DNA of 64,000 nucleotides from positions 34,100,001 through 34,164,000 of the forward strand of contig CM114274.1 in assembly GCA_050084515.1 (NCBI GenBank). Direction: 5' to 3'. The translations under genes and the position numbers were made by a program. This stretch comes from Blasia pusilla (taxonomy: Eukaryota > Marchantiophyta > Marchantiopsida > Blasiales). A model generated the notes under the pieces. It did not search any database, was not told the origin of the DNA, and worked only from the letters and a program-made list of their open reading frames with translations. This document shows, piece after piece, positions 25,401 to 36,299 of the stretch (within the stretch, counting starts at the first letter, position 1; every line of letters begins with the position of its first letter).

Positions 25401-26397
25401 ACTGTTTTTCTCTGCCTACGGTCGAACCGCGCACCACTTTGCGCCCACTCCTGGCTGCGGATAGTTGTTCTAACATCACTCTTCGACTGTACTCTCTCTC
25501 TTCTTCCTCGCTTGCCATCTGCGTCGATAGCCTGCCACTCGCGTCTCTTCCCTTCCTATAGTTTCGGACCCTCTGCTTTCCCCAAACTTGGTGCTTTCCT
25601 GCCGCTCCTCCGCTGACTCGCTCGCGCTCTTCGTGGTCTTTAATTTGGTCCCCTGCGCTTGAGGGCGTTTCTTTGTTACGCTCCATCATCCATCCCCTGC
25701 GACCGACCGCTGTTGCGTTTTACACTCTAGTCAGTTTCTCTGCTCCCGTGCTCTCACTCTCACTCTCCGGCTCCTTCTCCTCTTCCTCTAGGGTTCTGCT
25801 ATTCTCATTCCCCTTTTGTCGCGTTATTGTTTGGTGCTTCTCTGGAGTGTTTGGTCTACCACGCGCTGATTGAGACTATTGGAAGAGGAGGAGGAGGAGG
25901 AAGAAGAAGACGAAGAAGAAGAAGAAGTGCCTGTCGACTGTGTGCAATGAGCACGACACCGAAAGGTTGAAGTGGCAACATTGTGAAGGATTTGGCCTAG
26001 GGTTTTCAGTGGCAGCGAAGCTGTCGTTAAGGTAATTGCCGTGGAAGTTCATTCATTCGTCTTCCGTTCCGTCTTCTTGTTTACAGCCGTGTACCAAAGA
26101 AAGACGCGCTGTAGAGAAAAAAGAAATGATAACCAGTCGTGGGACAAGGTTGTCCGAAGACGTGTAGAGTGACTATGGAAGTGGAGGTTGTAGCAGAGAC
26201 AATATGAAAACGGAGATAGTAGGAGGAGGTAGGTTGACGAAGGATACAGATTAGGGAACTTCTGGCGTACATCGGCAATTCCGTGTGATGTAGAAGCAGT
26301 TCTGGTTTAGCGGAGAGTCGAACTGGACAGAACTGCTTCCGAGGTGGTGCTTCTTCATAGGCACGAAAGAGAGAATACAGAGGCGTGACGAGGGGTT
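22441..26397 (+). promoter_or_regulatory. GC-rich upstream region and leader of the trihelix gene
   Basis: Nearly 4 kb of CpG-rich DNA with many simple repeats lies directly before the trihelix start codon. Repeats include CTTT units at 24600-24616, GAGCC/GAGCCG near 24655-24675, GTCGG near 24731-24747, GCTG/CTG units at 25350-25386, and GAG/GAA units at 25886-25926. A pair of short direct repeats, ACGGCGTTGAGCGrATGGTArCGTT, lies at about 24163 and 24228. A candidate 55-nt leader intron at 26032-26086 (AAG|GTAATT ... TTTACAG) is possible but unproven. I could not place the transcription start. Open frames here are biased by simple repeats and are not called. Confidence 0.5.
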
Positions 26398-27894
26398 TTG
26401 AACATGTTCAGTTCTCAGACACCTCTGCCACCGCCGGCCAGACAACCGCAGACGCCTCTATTCCACGCGCTACCCGCATCCGGCCATGCATCTTCTCGTG
26501 AGGAGGATGAAGAGGAGGAAGCTCCTTATCATCCGGATCCTCTCCCCCTTCCTCCCCCAGAACCACTACGAGAGAGATTACCTCCTCCATCTCCCTCTCG
26601 GGAAGAAATTATGTCCCCGGTGGAAGCTGTACCCCCTGTAGCAGCTCACTCTATGTCCACTGTTTTAGCTCTTTCAGCTCAACCCCCCGTTTCCCCTGAC
26701 CTTAAGATGATCACGGAAAATGGAAGCTCCGGAGCTACCGGCGAGGCTGACGCGGATGCCGAGGAGGACAAGAAGCGTGAGAGGGAGCACAAGAAGAGGT
26801 CTAAAAACTGGACTCGTCCTGAGACATTGAAGCTCATCAGATTGAGAACGGATTTGGAGCCAAGATTTGCAAAGAGTGGGAGGAAAACCGAGTTGTGGGA
26901 CGAGATTGCGGAAGCTCTCCAGAGAGAGAGAATTACGCGGGACGCACAACAATGCAGAGATAAGTGGGAGAAGCTCACTGCAGGTTACAAGGAAGTCAGG
27001 GACGGAGTTAAGGACAGGGAAGATAACCCTTTCTATGATGAACTTCACCCCCTCCTCTCGGGCAAGTCTCTCAAGAGGGAAAGGGAAAGGGACAAGGACA
27101 CCTTCGGGAGTGGTAAAGATGGTGCTGGACGGGACTATTCGAAGGAGTTCAGCAGAGAGTTGCCAGGAGAAGTTTTCGCTAGAGACATGGATAAAGATGG
27201 TCTGTTCAGAGGTGGAGCAAGGCCGAGAGACAGTTTCAAAGATGAAGATGAAGATGGGGATGAGGCGGAGGCGAGAGCTCCTTCAAGAAAGAAGAAAAGA
27301 GGCCCGAAGTATATTACTGTCACTGATCTCGCTGCCGTTCAGAGTCTGCTGGAGGCTGTCATCTCACGACAACAACGGTTTTTCAGAGATTTACTGGACT
27401 CTATGGAGAGGAAGGAGCAGCTGCGGGAGCAAATTCGTCAAGAGAAAGAGGAGAAGTGGCGAGCCGAAGAACGAGCCCAACGAGGCATTTTCAATAATGC
27501 AATGATCGTTCTCACCCAGAAACTTGTCGGGGATCGAGTCAGTGCTGCAGTTCCTGGAGTAGCCGGTCCACTAGTGGGTAGCCCCGAGGGTCCTCAAGGC
27601 CCCAAAAGACGTTCCAAGAACTGGAAAAGAGCGGAAGTTCTTCAGCTCATTAAGCTGCGGGGAGAGATGGACAGTCGGTTTGCGAAATCGACAAGAAGAG
27701 CTGCCCTTTGGGAAGAGCTAGCTGAACTGCTCGCCGCTCAAGGAATCAAGCGAGATGGCAAGCAATGTCGGGAGAAGTGGGACAAGCTCATGGCCGAGTA
27801 CAAAGACGTTACCGACGGCAAGAGGGACCAGGGAGAGAGTCCCTACTTCGCCGAGTTGACTGCCATCATTGGGCGGCCAGCCGAGGCTGCGTAG
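26398..27894 (+). CDS. trihelix (GT-family) transcription factor with two trihelix domains
   Basis: A single uninterrupted frame of 498 residues, from ATG 26398 to TAG. Trihelix domains are plant Myb/SANT-like DNA-binding modules that bind GT elements in promoters, so a nuclear DNA-binding role is inferred. Residues 1-130 are Pro/Glu-rich and end in a basic patch (KKREREHKKR). Domain 1 spans about 135-222 (NWTRPETLKLIRLRTDLEPRF ... LWDEIAEAL ... QQCRDKWEKLTAGYKEV ... FYDELHPLL). A second basic stretch (SRKKKRGPKY, about 295-305) leads into a charged helical region (VQSLLEAVISRQQRFFRDLL, then EQLREQIRQEKEEKWRAEER), about 310-365. Domain 2 spans about 405-492 (NWKRAEVLQLIKLRGEMDSRF ... LWEELAELL ... 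KQCREKWDKLMAEYKDV ... YFAELTAII). The aromatic residues expected in the three helices are present, although the first helix of each domain starts NW as in GT-1/GT-3 types. Two domains around a central helix resemble the GT-2 layout. The subclade is unsure; the family is secure. Confidence 0.9.
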   Translation: MNMFSSQTPLPPPARQPQTPLFHALPASGHASSREEDEEEEAPYHPDPLPLPPPEPLRERLPPPSPSREEIMSPVEAVPPVAAHSMSTVLALSAQPPVSPDLKMITENGSSGATGEADADAEEDKKREREHKKRSKNWTRPETLKLIRLRTDLEPRFAKSGRKTELWDEIAEALQRERITRDAQQCRDKWEKLTAGYKEVRDGVKDREDNPFYDELHPLLSGKSLKRERERDKDTFGSGKDGAGRDYSKEFSRELPGEVFARDMDKDGLFRGGARPRDSFKDEDEDGDEAEARAPSRKKKRGPKYITVTDLAAVQSLLEAVISRQQRFFRDLLDSMERKEQLREQIRQEKEEKWRAEERAQRGIFNNAMIVLTQKLVGDRVSAAVPGVAGPLVGSPEGPQGPKRRSKNWKRAEVLQLIKLRGEMDSRFAKSTRRAALWEELAELLAAQGIKRDGKQCREKWDKLMAEYKDVTDGKRDQGESPYFAELTAIIGRPAEAA

Positions 27895-30000
27895 TTTCTG
27901 AACGAATGTGAACCGAAGCTGAGAAGACGCAGTTGTGACCGGAGGAGGAAGTAAAGCTGAGCTTGCGGGGAACCGAATGAGACGTTGGATTGCACTGCAC
28001 GGAGGCCATCGGCGTGGGGGTAGAGTCACTTAGCTAGCTAGATCGTAGAGAGAGAATGGGTTGGAGGACTCTAAGAGGAAGGTGCTCTTCGGAGTCCTCC
28101 ATTTATGAGTAAATGAGTGTGTTAAGTGGTGACCATTTGTATAGAAGGTGGAATGCTTTGGAACGTCATGCGCGGGAAAGCTCCAACTTACAGTGGAACT
28201 GGTAAGGCACTGCCCTCTCTTTAATTGTGTGTGAGTTCAATGCTTTTTTCCCCGTTTTTTTGTTTTGCTGAAGGAATGCCTCACGAGACAGATGCGTCTT
28301 AGTGCTTCTTGGTTTGGAGGAAAACAAAAGGCAAAGCCTTGATCACTTCTGTGAGAATGCATGGTGCCATGTGAGTAACGATTATGTGGAGGTGCCCTTG
28401 GTCAAAGAAATTGTTATGCTTTCCACCCGTGCATCTTGTGCTGCGTCGTGCCGAGTGCTGTATGAGGGCCCAGCTCGCTCAGTTGTTTAGGGAAAGGACT
28501 GAGGTGAACGGTTGGTTCTGTAATCCTTGAGACTCCTCTCGTTTCTACCCAAGCGGTTGAACAAGCCAATGTGTGAAGTCATTTGCTCATACATAGCACA
28601 ATTACACGCGCCTATTTGTCTAGTTGACCAAAGAAGAGGACTTCTATTTGAAATCTGCCTACCATGTTGTGTGAGAAGCTAGTCGAGTCTGACTTGGCTG
28701 TGGGACAAATCTATTCGCACCTTAGCTGCCTTGCCTGAGTCTGTGAGGTCTATGACTTGTCAGAGGGCTTATGGGAAGGGCCTTGAGACGGTTTGTAAGA
28801 GGTCATCGTTGGGTATGGGTCTTTGTTACCCTACTTCCTCCTCTGCTATCTAGAGTGTATCGCAGTTTTAGTGACTCATGCTTTCATCCTGGCTTGTTCC
28901 ACTATTCAAGGTGTTGTATACCTCGTACAATGCAGTGTCGGTAAAAGCAGGGAGCTCTTACGGTGTACACCACGCCGTTTCCTGTTTCTCACTGGTGTGT
29001 TCCAGAGCCGCTGTTGAAATAGAGCTGTGAATTGTTGCGAACAAGTTTGCTTCGTTTGAATGGCTGTGGTGTACGGCCTAAGATTTTTTTCCACAGTATA
29101 AGAAGCAGGATGCAAAGCAATCTTATTTGTTTTCGCCCTTGCCTGCCAGTGGTCTGGTTTGTTGTTCCTTGAAGGCCGTGTCACCACGTGCATGCGATGA
29201 ACACGATTTTGGGATTTGGGCTTGCTCGGTGGGGTTTGACGACTGTCGTGAGAGTGAGGAGCTTTGGAGGCAGGGGTGTGCGTTATGAAAAACTCTACGT
29301 TTTCTAGTGTGCTAAGTCTATCTTTGCTTGTTCTTGCAGCTGCTGTGTATGGAGATCCGGTGTCGACGTATATTACATATAATATTGGCATTGACATTAT
29401 TCGGGTTCTCTGAACTTTCCAAAGAGTCCCTTTGTAGAAGTTCTTAGCTGGATAGTTTGTGCTAGTAATTTTTCCGCGGTGGTCACTCGCTATTCATGTA
29501 TTTTCGCTTCTACTCCCCGATGGCTCAGAACCTTGTCAGATTATTGATTAAGCATTCTGGACATTGATTAGGAATGTTTACTGTTGTATATTATACTACT
29601 ACCCACAGCTTCGAGAACTACAGCGTGTCTGTGAAGTGCAATTGCCTTCCGCGGTAGAGCTGGAAGGAGTGGGGGAGAGTGGAGTCGGAACCGATTAGGG
29701 CCATGGCATGTATAATGGCATTCCCTCAAGCTGTGTTCTATAATATTGTTGCGCAAGTCCTGAACGGACAGCCATAGTAACTCCTATTCCCTACCAAGCA
29801 CATGACACACCGCTGTGTTGTAAATCCTCCGTACAAGAAATTGGTTCGCTTTTGTGGTCTTGCCGATTCGAGCTGATTCGTCTGCAAGTACTGGATAGGG
29901 TCAAGAGCTCGACAAATGTCCTTTGTGACCACGCTTTTCATAGTGAGAATTTTAAAGATCTTAAACGTGCCGTCCAATTCCATGTCTACTTGTGTCGAGC
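27895..30000. other. 3' flank of the trihelix gene
   Basis: Mixed-composition sequence with no protein motif on either strand. It must contain the trihelix 3' UTR in its first few hundred bases. A T-rich tract ending in TTCTTGCAG at 29331-29339 resembles a 3' splice site, so a 3' UTR intron or an unrecognised transcript is possible. Nothing else supports a gene. Confidence 0.4.
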
Positions 30001-32830
30001 GAGTTCCACACGGAGTGAGTGTATGGACTCGTGCTTTTCTTTATCCCTCTCATCCTCCCACATATTCTTCTCACATGAATGATTGATTGTCCGATCTGTC
30101 CCGATCTCAGAGAGGCGAGGCCGTTCGCAACTTTGCATTATAGTCCCTCCCCTCCAGTGTCAGTCTCCGTGGAGATCTTGTTGGGTGCAGGCCCTCACTC
30201 CAATGAATGCAGCAATTGTGTCGGGCGCTGTTGCATGGTGTCATCGAAAGCGATTGTCTGTCTGTCTGTCTGTCTGTCGTGCAACCTAATCTACAACACA
30301 TGTAGGTCTCGTGCCATGGACAACATCATCTCGACGTCCGAAGGAGCGAAATCTTGCTCCCAGGTAGAGTCCGCGTCTCACTTCGCACGGCAGACCCGCC
30401 ATCGGCGTACACAGCGAGTGGGTCTCTAATCGCCACTCCACGAAAGTAGAGCAGAAGTACGGACCCCGCCATCCCCAATAGTCGTGTTCCTGTGAGCTAC
30501 TCTCGTCCGCGGGATCGCTCGGCCGGACACGGAGGAGCGATAGCTTGCCGGCCTTCACGGTGAAAGTACGAGGAGGCGGAGTCATTCCCTCTCCGTCTTT
30601 CCACCCTCGGTACAGTGTACGATCGAGCCAAATTGTCGGTGCCGAGTCATCCTTTCCTCGGGACAGAATCGGGTTCGCAGTGCATCGCAGTACAGTAGCT
30701 GGCAGAAGGTTAAGATCTTCCGTCGGGTCCCGATCCGCGCTCGGACGTATACGTATGGTACGCCGTGGGGATGGATGTGCTCCACTTTTACCTACCTCTC
30801 TTAGAATGGCCGGTCAGCTGCCCAGCGCTGTACTGTTAGGCACTGTAGCCAAGTACGTAGGTGTGGGCGAAGTATCGCGGGCCTCTGCTTCAAGGGGAGG
30901 GTGACGAAGAAGGAGAGGACGTTTGGTGGCTGGCGGGCAGACGGAGGGGTAGGTAGATGTCGTTGGCCGAGGAGACGTGCCGGCGATTCGCTCGGCGCTT
31001 TACTTCCCGTTCGTGGAGGTGTACACACGTATCGCCGGCCAGTAAAAGCAGGCGCTGAGATGTGCGCACCGGCTAACAGTCGCTCGCTCGTTTGACCGGG
31101 CTTTTTCTAAATAATAGTACAGTGCTGTCTTTCGGAGAACTGGAGACATTGCCCATTCTCCAGTCCTTCTTTTATGGCGGTTACGCATGTAGGCCCACCC
31201 CGCACGAGTAACCCCCCCAGCCAACGCCAACTACCCGATAGAAAAGTCCATCCCCCCCCATCTGCAGATTGAAGACCCCGCGTGAGCGCCTTCCGTCGAT
31301 CCTTCGGATGGCGGGTTCAAACCACCCGCGGTCCCGACCCGACCCGACCCGACTGGATGGAACCGATTGATTACTGTAGACGGGCGACCCACTCGACGTG
31401 ATCGTACCCGCACTGCCTTGGCCGGGTGCGATTGATTGCTGTGGGGGCGACGTATGCGCACATCACACGTGAGCCGTTAAACGAACTCTTCACGGAAGAT
31501 CGGATCAGCGTTTGACCGATCTTTACCACGGTAATGGCGAACCAGACATATCGATCCGGGGCGGTATCAGGACTCAGGAGGGGGAGGAAGAAGGAAGGGT
31601 GGACTGCTGGTGGTGGTGGGCCCCGAGCTTCTGTTAGAGCCCGGCAGACTTGTTTGGGCACGCCAGTCAGTCAGTAGTGGGCACTTGCTATGTCCGGTCG
31701 AGCCCCCTGACAGTCCTGGTGGGCCCGCAACGGAACGGATTTTCTCCCTCCCATCCTCTCTCCTCCGTCCCTCAGCTCTCGCTTTTGACCTGCACGCGCG
31801 CACTCCTTCCCCAAATAATTCACTGACCTTCCTCCCTTTCCGTTCGGCTCAGCTCCGTCCGGTACAGTGCGAGTCAGCAACGCAAGCCACCGTCCTACCC
31901 GAGCCGATCCGACGGAACGATGAGACGCAGCGCAGCGCAGCGCAGGAGCACGGCGGGGAGGGGTTGGGGGGGTCTGAATCGCTTGTCGCCTGTCTACCTA
32001 CAAGCTACAAGGGCGAGAAGAGATCGCGGTGTAGGGCGGGAGAGGTGAAGGATGTTGACTTGTTAAAAACAAAATCCACTGTTCTCTCTCTCACTCTCTC
32101 TTTTCCCGGTGACCCACGCAGCAACGGCTTTTCTTTCCTCATCCATGACAAAGCCGCATATTTCTCCACTCGCACACCTCTAACCTCATCTCATCGCTCC
32201 TCACCTCACCTGCATGTGTTACACAGACAGACGGAGAGCTCATCATCATCATTGTTTATTTATTCGCGCTTTATACGCTCCTGCTCGTCTTGTCTGCCGC
32301 GCTCACAAGTCACCTGCACAATTTATGAAGCGGCGAAATCACCCGTCGCCGTTTCATCCCTCCCTCTCTCCGCTTCGCGAGTGCCGCGCCATCCGGAGCT
32401 CTGTCTGGAGCTCTCCCGCAGCGCTGCCTCGTCTCCTTTGGGACGTCGCCGTTCGGACTCGTTCCCCGCCCCCACCTGTGCATGAATCGCCGAATCAATC
32501 AATGAATATGCACTTCCATACTTTTCGCTCATGCCAGATTCGGAGGGAGAACTATCTCCGCCAGCGAGCCAGCTAGCCACTTAGCCCGAGAATCGGACCG
32601 GTTATATTTAGCCACGATTCCAGACCATGCGTACGCCCGCCCGCCCGTCGCAGCTAGTTGCGTGTCCCGCCTGTTTACCTACCGCCTGTGGCAAGCGATA
32701 CGGTGTACATGCGGTCTCTACGCTGTGGCCAGGGTATGCTACTTTTGGAGACGCGCCTCCAAAAGGGCCCTTCGCCGACGGGGCAGATGGTGTCCCACCA
32801 ACCTCCTCCTCCGCCACCACTACGTCAACT
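30001..32830. other. GC-rich block without an assigned gene
   Basis: CpG-rich, with short simple repeats: (TGTC)n at 30258-30276, CCCGA units at 31333-31352, and GCGCA/GCAGC units at 31925-31945. Several long open frames (for example 291 codons at 31610-32485 +) arise from high GC and have no recognisable domain. The texture matches the leader of the neighbouring trihelix gene, so it may be a promoter or leader for a transcript I cannot identify. The sequence turns AT-rich abruptly at about 32830. Confidence 0.4.
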
Positions 32831-33750
32831 CTTTTCGATTTCTTTCTTCTTTATTTCTTTTCATCTCGTCTGATTACTGCGATTTACTCACTTCTTTATT
32901 TCTTTCTTTGTTTATTCCCTTTTCAACTCTCTTCGGTTTCTCATTTTCCTCGAGATTTGGAATTGGTGCTAAATATATGTAAATATTTTTTTATACTTTA
33001 AGATGGAAAAAAGCAGATCGTATCTACTTATGGATGTGGCATGATCTCACCCGATTCTCTTTTCTTGTTATCTCTTTCCGTCAGGCTATTTATTTATATG
33101 TATTTATTTCACTATCACCTTTTTTTTGGGTTTGGTACCCCAAAAAAAGGATGGTGGATGTCTTATTATTCTATGGAAGAAGAAGAAGAACAAGAAATTT
33201 ATCTACATTATTGGGGCTGGATGTTTCTATTTTTTTTTTTTTAAAAATTCTCTTTGGAGGGTCCGCTCAATAATGTGGTTGACTCCTTTGTGCACTCTAT
33301 CTTGTTTTTTTCTAGTTGTAACATTTTTTCCATATCAATGAAAATTTTTTTCCTCTTGAGGTTTTTACTCAACTCCACTATGTGTAGGACAAGGCCCAAT
33401 TTCATCATTCATGGGCTCAACTTCCCAAGTTTGAAAGTAACCATGAAACCTTGAATGCTCTTTTACATTCATTTCACATGGAACTGGTGGCATGATGCCA
33501 ACTTTTAAAAAACAAGTAGAAAAGATTAAGCGGATTCGAGAAAAGTAAATGAATATGACATTGACAACTTGCCATGGAGGTTTGCTAATCTAAAGATAGT
33601 AGACATAGTGTTTGGGAAAAATTCCTAGCAGGGTCTAGTTGTAATAGCTGTTACATGCTCCTATGTTGGAAGAAATACTATACAACATAGCCCTTGACAT
33701 GTTGTTCGTCATTGAATGGAAGAGGATAACTTGTGAAGGATTCCCATTGT
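32831..33750. other. AT-rich spacer
   Basis: Pyrimidine- and AT-rich sequence directly after the GC block, with T- and A-runs and no recognisable gene or intact mobile element. Confidence 0.45.
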
Positions 33751-33752
33751 CT

Positions 33753-34135
33753 AAGTCAACCTCTAATTCTCCCCATCTCTAGGCGAATACCTTGCAGAGG
33801 ACTTCAACGATTCAACTCGTCCAATAATTCAGTCTTAAACCCTAAACTCTCTACCTCTCCCCTTCCATCACAAGAGGGTATCTAGTGAGGTAGTTCAACT
33901 CTTCCATATTTTGATACTATCCTATATCTCTTCAGCATCCATAAGAGTATACCTCCTAAATTGGTTTGAGTCTTCCATATTAGGTTGTAACTCTCCTCAT
34001 CATTTACAAGAGGGTACCTTCGGAATCATTTCTATCGTTCCATAATAGCCTTTGGCTTTAGTTATTATGTCCAAAAGTGTGCCTTGTGAAGTTTTTTCAA
34101 GTCTCCTATATTAGCCTCCAACTCTTGGTTGCTAT
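33753..34135. repeat. degenerate tandem repeat, ~80-90 bp units
   Basis: About five units share CAACTCTyCCcATCaTC, then CAyAAGAGgGTAcCTtGTGAaG and TTCAACTCTTCCATA. Examples of the second block start near 33870, 33935, 34005 and 34070. Units are diverged and non-coding. Confidence 0.6.
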
Positions 34136-34319
34136 TGCTTAGGCATTGTCGGGCAATGGCCTATGTTGGCCTTTGGGTAATGGGGAACGGATGATGAGGT
34201 CAACTAAAAGGCCCTCGGAACCGAATAATTAAAAAACTTGATTTTTTTTTTCATTTGCACCAATTTGACTCTAATATGAGAAATCTTGGTGGAAAATTTA
34301 GATGAAATAGTTTTCAAAT

Positions 34320-34965
34320 CTACAAACTTGATTTTTTTTCCCATAATCTTAACATTGCATGTAAAATATCCATGGTTGCATAAAAACGGATAAGTTTGTC
34401 CCTAGGACGGATAAGTCTGAACATATCCACGGACGTGGATTGCAAGAGGTGGGATCCACACTTATAGTTCATGATGGAAGGCAGGGCAAGGGTGAGTGGG
34501 GCGACAAGGGGGGAGGGACTTGAAGTGAAGGAAGGAAGAAACAGAAGGATATAGAACACGAAGGCAAGTGGAAGGAATGAGAAAGAAGGAGAAGATGAAG
34601 TCCACATGGACAAGTCCTTCCATAGGACAGATGTAAGTCCACAAACATGGACATGTCTACGTACACAAACTTTGTCCACATGCAATGTTGAAAATATCAA
34701 CAAAGAATTTTTAAAAAAATTAACTTGAAGGATTTTATTTTTCCAAGAGAAAGGCTACAATACCATCATTCCTCAAGGGCATAGTTGCACAAAAATGAAC
34801 AAGTCCTAGAGGCACAATACCTAGAGTCAAGCGCGCGCGCGGGGAGGGGGGAGGATAAGGAAGGGGGTAGTTAGGGCCCACATGGACAAGTATTTCCCTA
34901 GGACGAACATAAGTCCACGGACGTGCACTTTGTGCACATGCAACCTTGCTCAAGGGTTGATATTT
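34320..34965. repeat. two diverged direct copies of a ~300 bp non-coding repeat
   Basis: Copy A is about 34320-34690 and copy B about 34726-34965. Both contain, in order, a CATnnTTGCACAAAAAnG-like block with an AAGTCC tract, a purine-rich GGGGGAGGnnAAGGAAGG-type tract, a CCACATGGACAAGT block, a CCTAGGACrrACrTAAGTCCACrrACrTG block and a TTTGTnCACATGCAA end. Copy B contains a (GC)n run at 34831-34840. Copy B is shorter because its purine-rich middle is reduced. Confidence 0.65.
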
Positions 34966-35039
34966 TGGAAGGAATAAGAAAGACTCCATGGTATCTCACA
35001 AAGAACTCACCGCTTTGCTAGCTACTAAGGTATCTCACC

Positions 35040-35740
35040 TTATGATATTTGTGAATATCATTACAACCTCTACATACAAATTTTTTTTTCCCTCTTCATG
35101 TAGCTTATCCATGTGGATTCCACTATCAATTCACCACTCATAATCTCTTCCCACACAAATTTCTTCCCCTCTGAAAAGGGTCACAGATTGGTTTAACTCT
35201 ACTTTGCAAAGAAGAATGTTTTTGGCTTCCTCTTTAAATTTTTCTTAAAAGAGAAGGTGGATACTTGCATGATATTTTCAACCTCATCATTGATAGCCTT
35301 GCAAGGTGGATTCTTGGTTTCACTATGGATTGGACCGCCTTTTTTTTCTTTCTTCTATATGCTAAATAATTCCCGTTGGTAATGAAAGGAGTAGTTTCCC
35401 TAGGGCAAGATGACACATTGTTCCATTTCCTAATAATTATGTTAGCCTCATTTCCTCCATCCATACCATACCCTAAAAAATTATGAAAGTCTAAGTTTTA
35501 TTCTTAAAGTATGGAAATGAGACAATCAATAATGCTTCAATTATCCCTTTTGCATTGCCTGAAAAAGAAACACATGAATCCTATCACATATTTCCCCATA
35601 AATATGGATATGGTTTTTAATAGAGATGGATATCAATAATTGATGAATTAAAATTTCCCACTACAAGAAAATATTATTCAATAAGGAAGAAACCACTTGG
35701 AACATTGACTTGTCAGTGTGCAAGTTGGCTTACATGTTAA
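35040..35740. other. AT-rich spacer with a dispersed repeat copy
   Basis: The stretch at about 35085-35200 matches, with divergence, the stretch at about 57408-57520. Both have CCTCTTCAT, TGGATTyCACT, AATTCACCACTC, TCTTCCCACAC and TTCCTCC/TTCCCCTC blocks in the same order. This marks a dispersed repeat family, probably mobile. I see no gene. Confidence 0.5.
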
Positions 35741-36045
35741 CTAGCTGCTGCTCGTACGATGCACAAATGTATAATTTTGAATTGCCCATTCTTATTGTAC
35801 AATTGAATTCGAGCGATCCTATTAGGTTAGACAACAAGCGATTGTATTGATGTAAAAGTACTTGTATCAAAAAGAAGGATGGTCTCAAAATGAGGAGGCA
35901 CTTTCCGACAATAATATAAATAATGTTGAGAAAAATCACTTTCCCAAACGTGATCAAACCTGAAAATAAAATGCCATGTGGCATTCTTAATCGTAGATCA
36001 TACATCCTTAATTGTAGACGTGAAAAGTCTCTCAAAATCACCCTC
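35741..36045 (-). mobile_element. Helitron-like element, minus orientation
   Basis: Read on the minus strand, the right-hand part has the plant Helitron 5'-region phrase AATGCCACATGGCATTTTAT (around 35960-35985). The element ends with a short GC-richer hairpin (GTGCATCGTACGAG) followed by CAGCAG and CTAG, then a T. CTAG occupies 35741-35744 and the base at 35740 supplies the flanking T on the minus strand. Hairpin plus CTAG-T is the Helitron 3' signature. The 5' TC end could not be fixed, so 36045 is approximate. No Rep/helicase coding is present, so it is non-autonomous. Confidence 0.55.
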
Positions 36046-36299
36046 ATAATTAAGAAATAAATTATTACAAAATACTTGGTGGAAACTGAAAGAATCTTGT
36101 TTCAAAAATTATTAGCTTATTCGTCCATGAATCGTAATCATGAAGAGAGACGATAATCATGAAGCGAAGGCCTCATGATCTTAGCCCCAAACCGTAATAC
36201 GCCAAAAAGAATTCATTACAAACGAATCAGCTCAACTATAATACCATATTTTTTGAGTCTCAATAAAGGCCGTAAAAGACCCAAAACTGATTTCATTAA

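Noticed and set aside
31610-32485. 291-codon open frame on the plus strand
   Set aside because: It lies in a CpG-rich block where both strands have long open frames. The Ser/Pro/Arg-rich translation has no recognisable motif.
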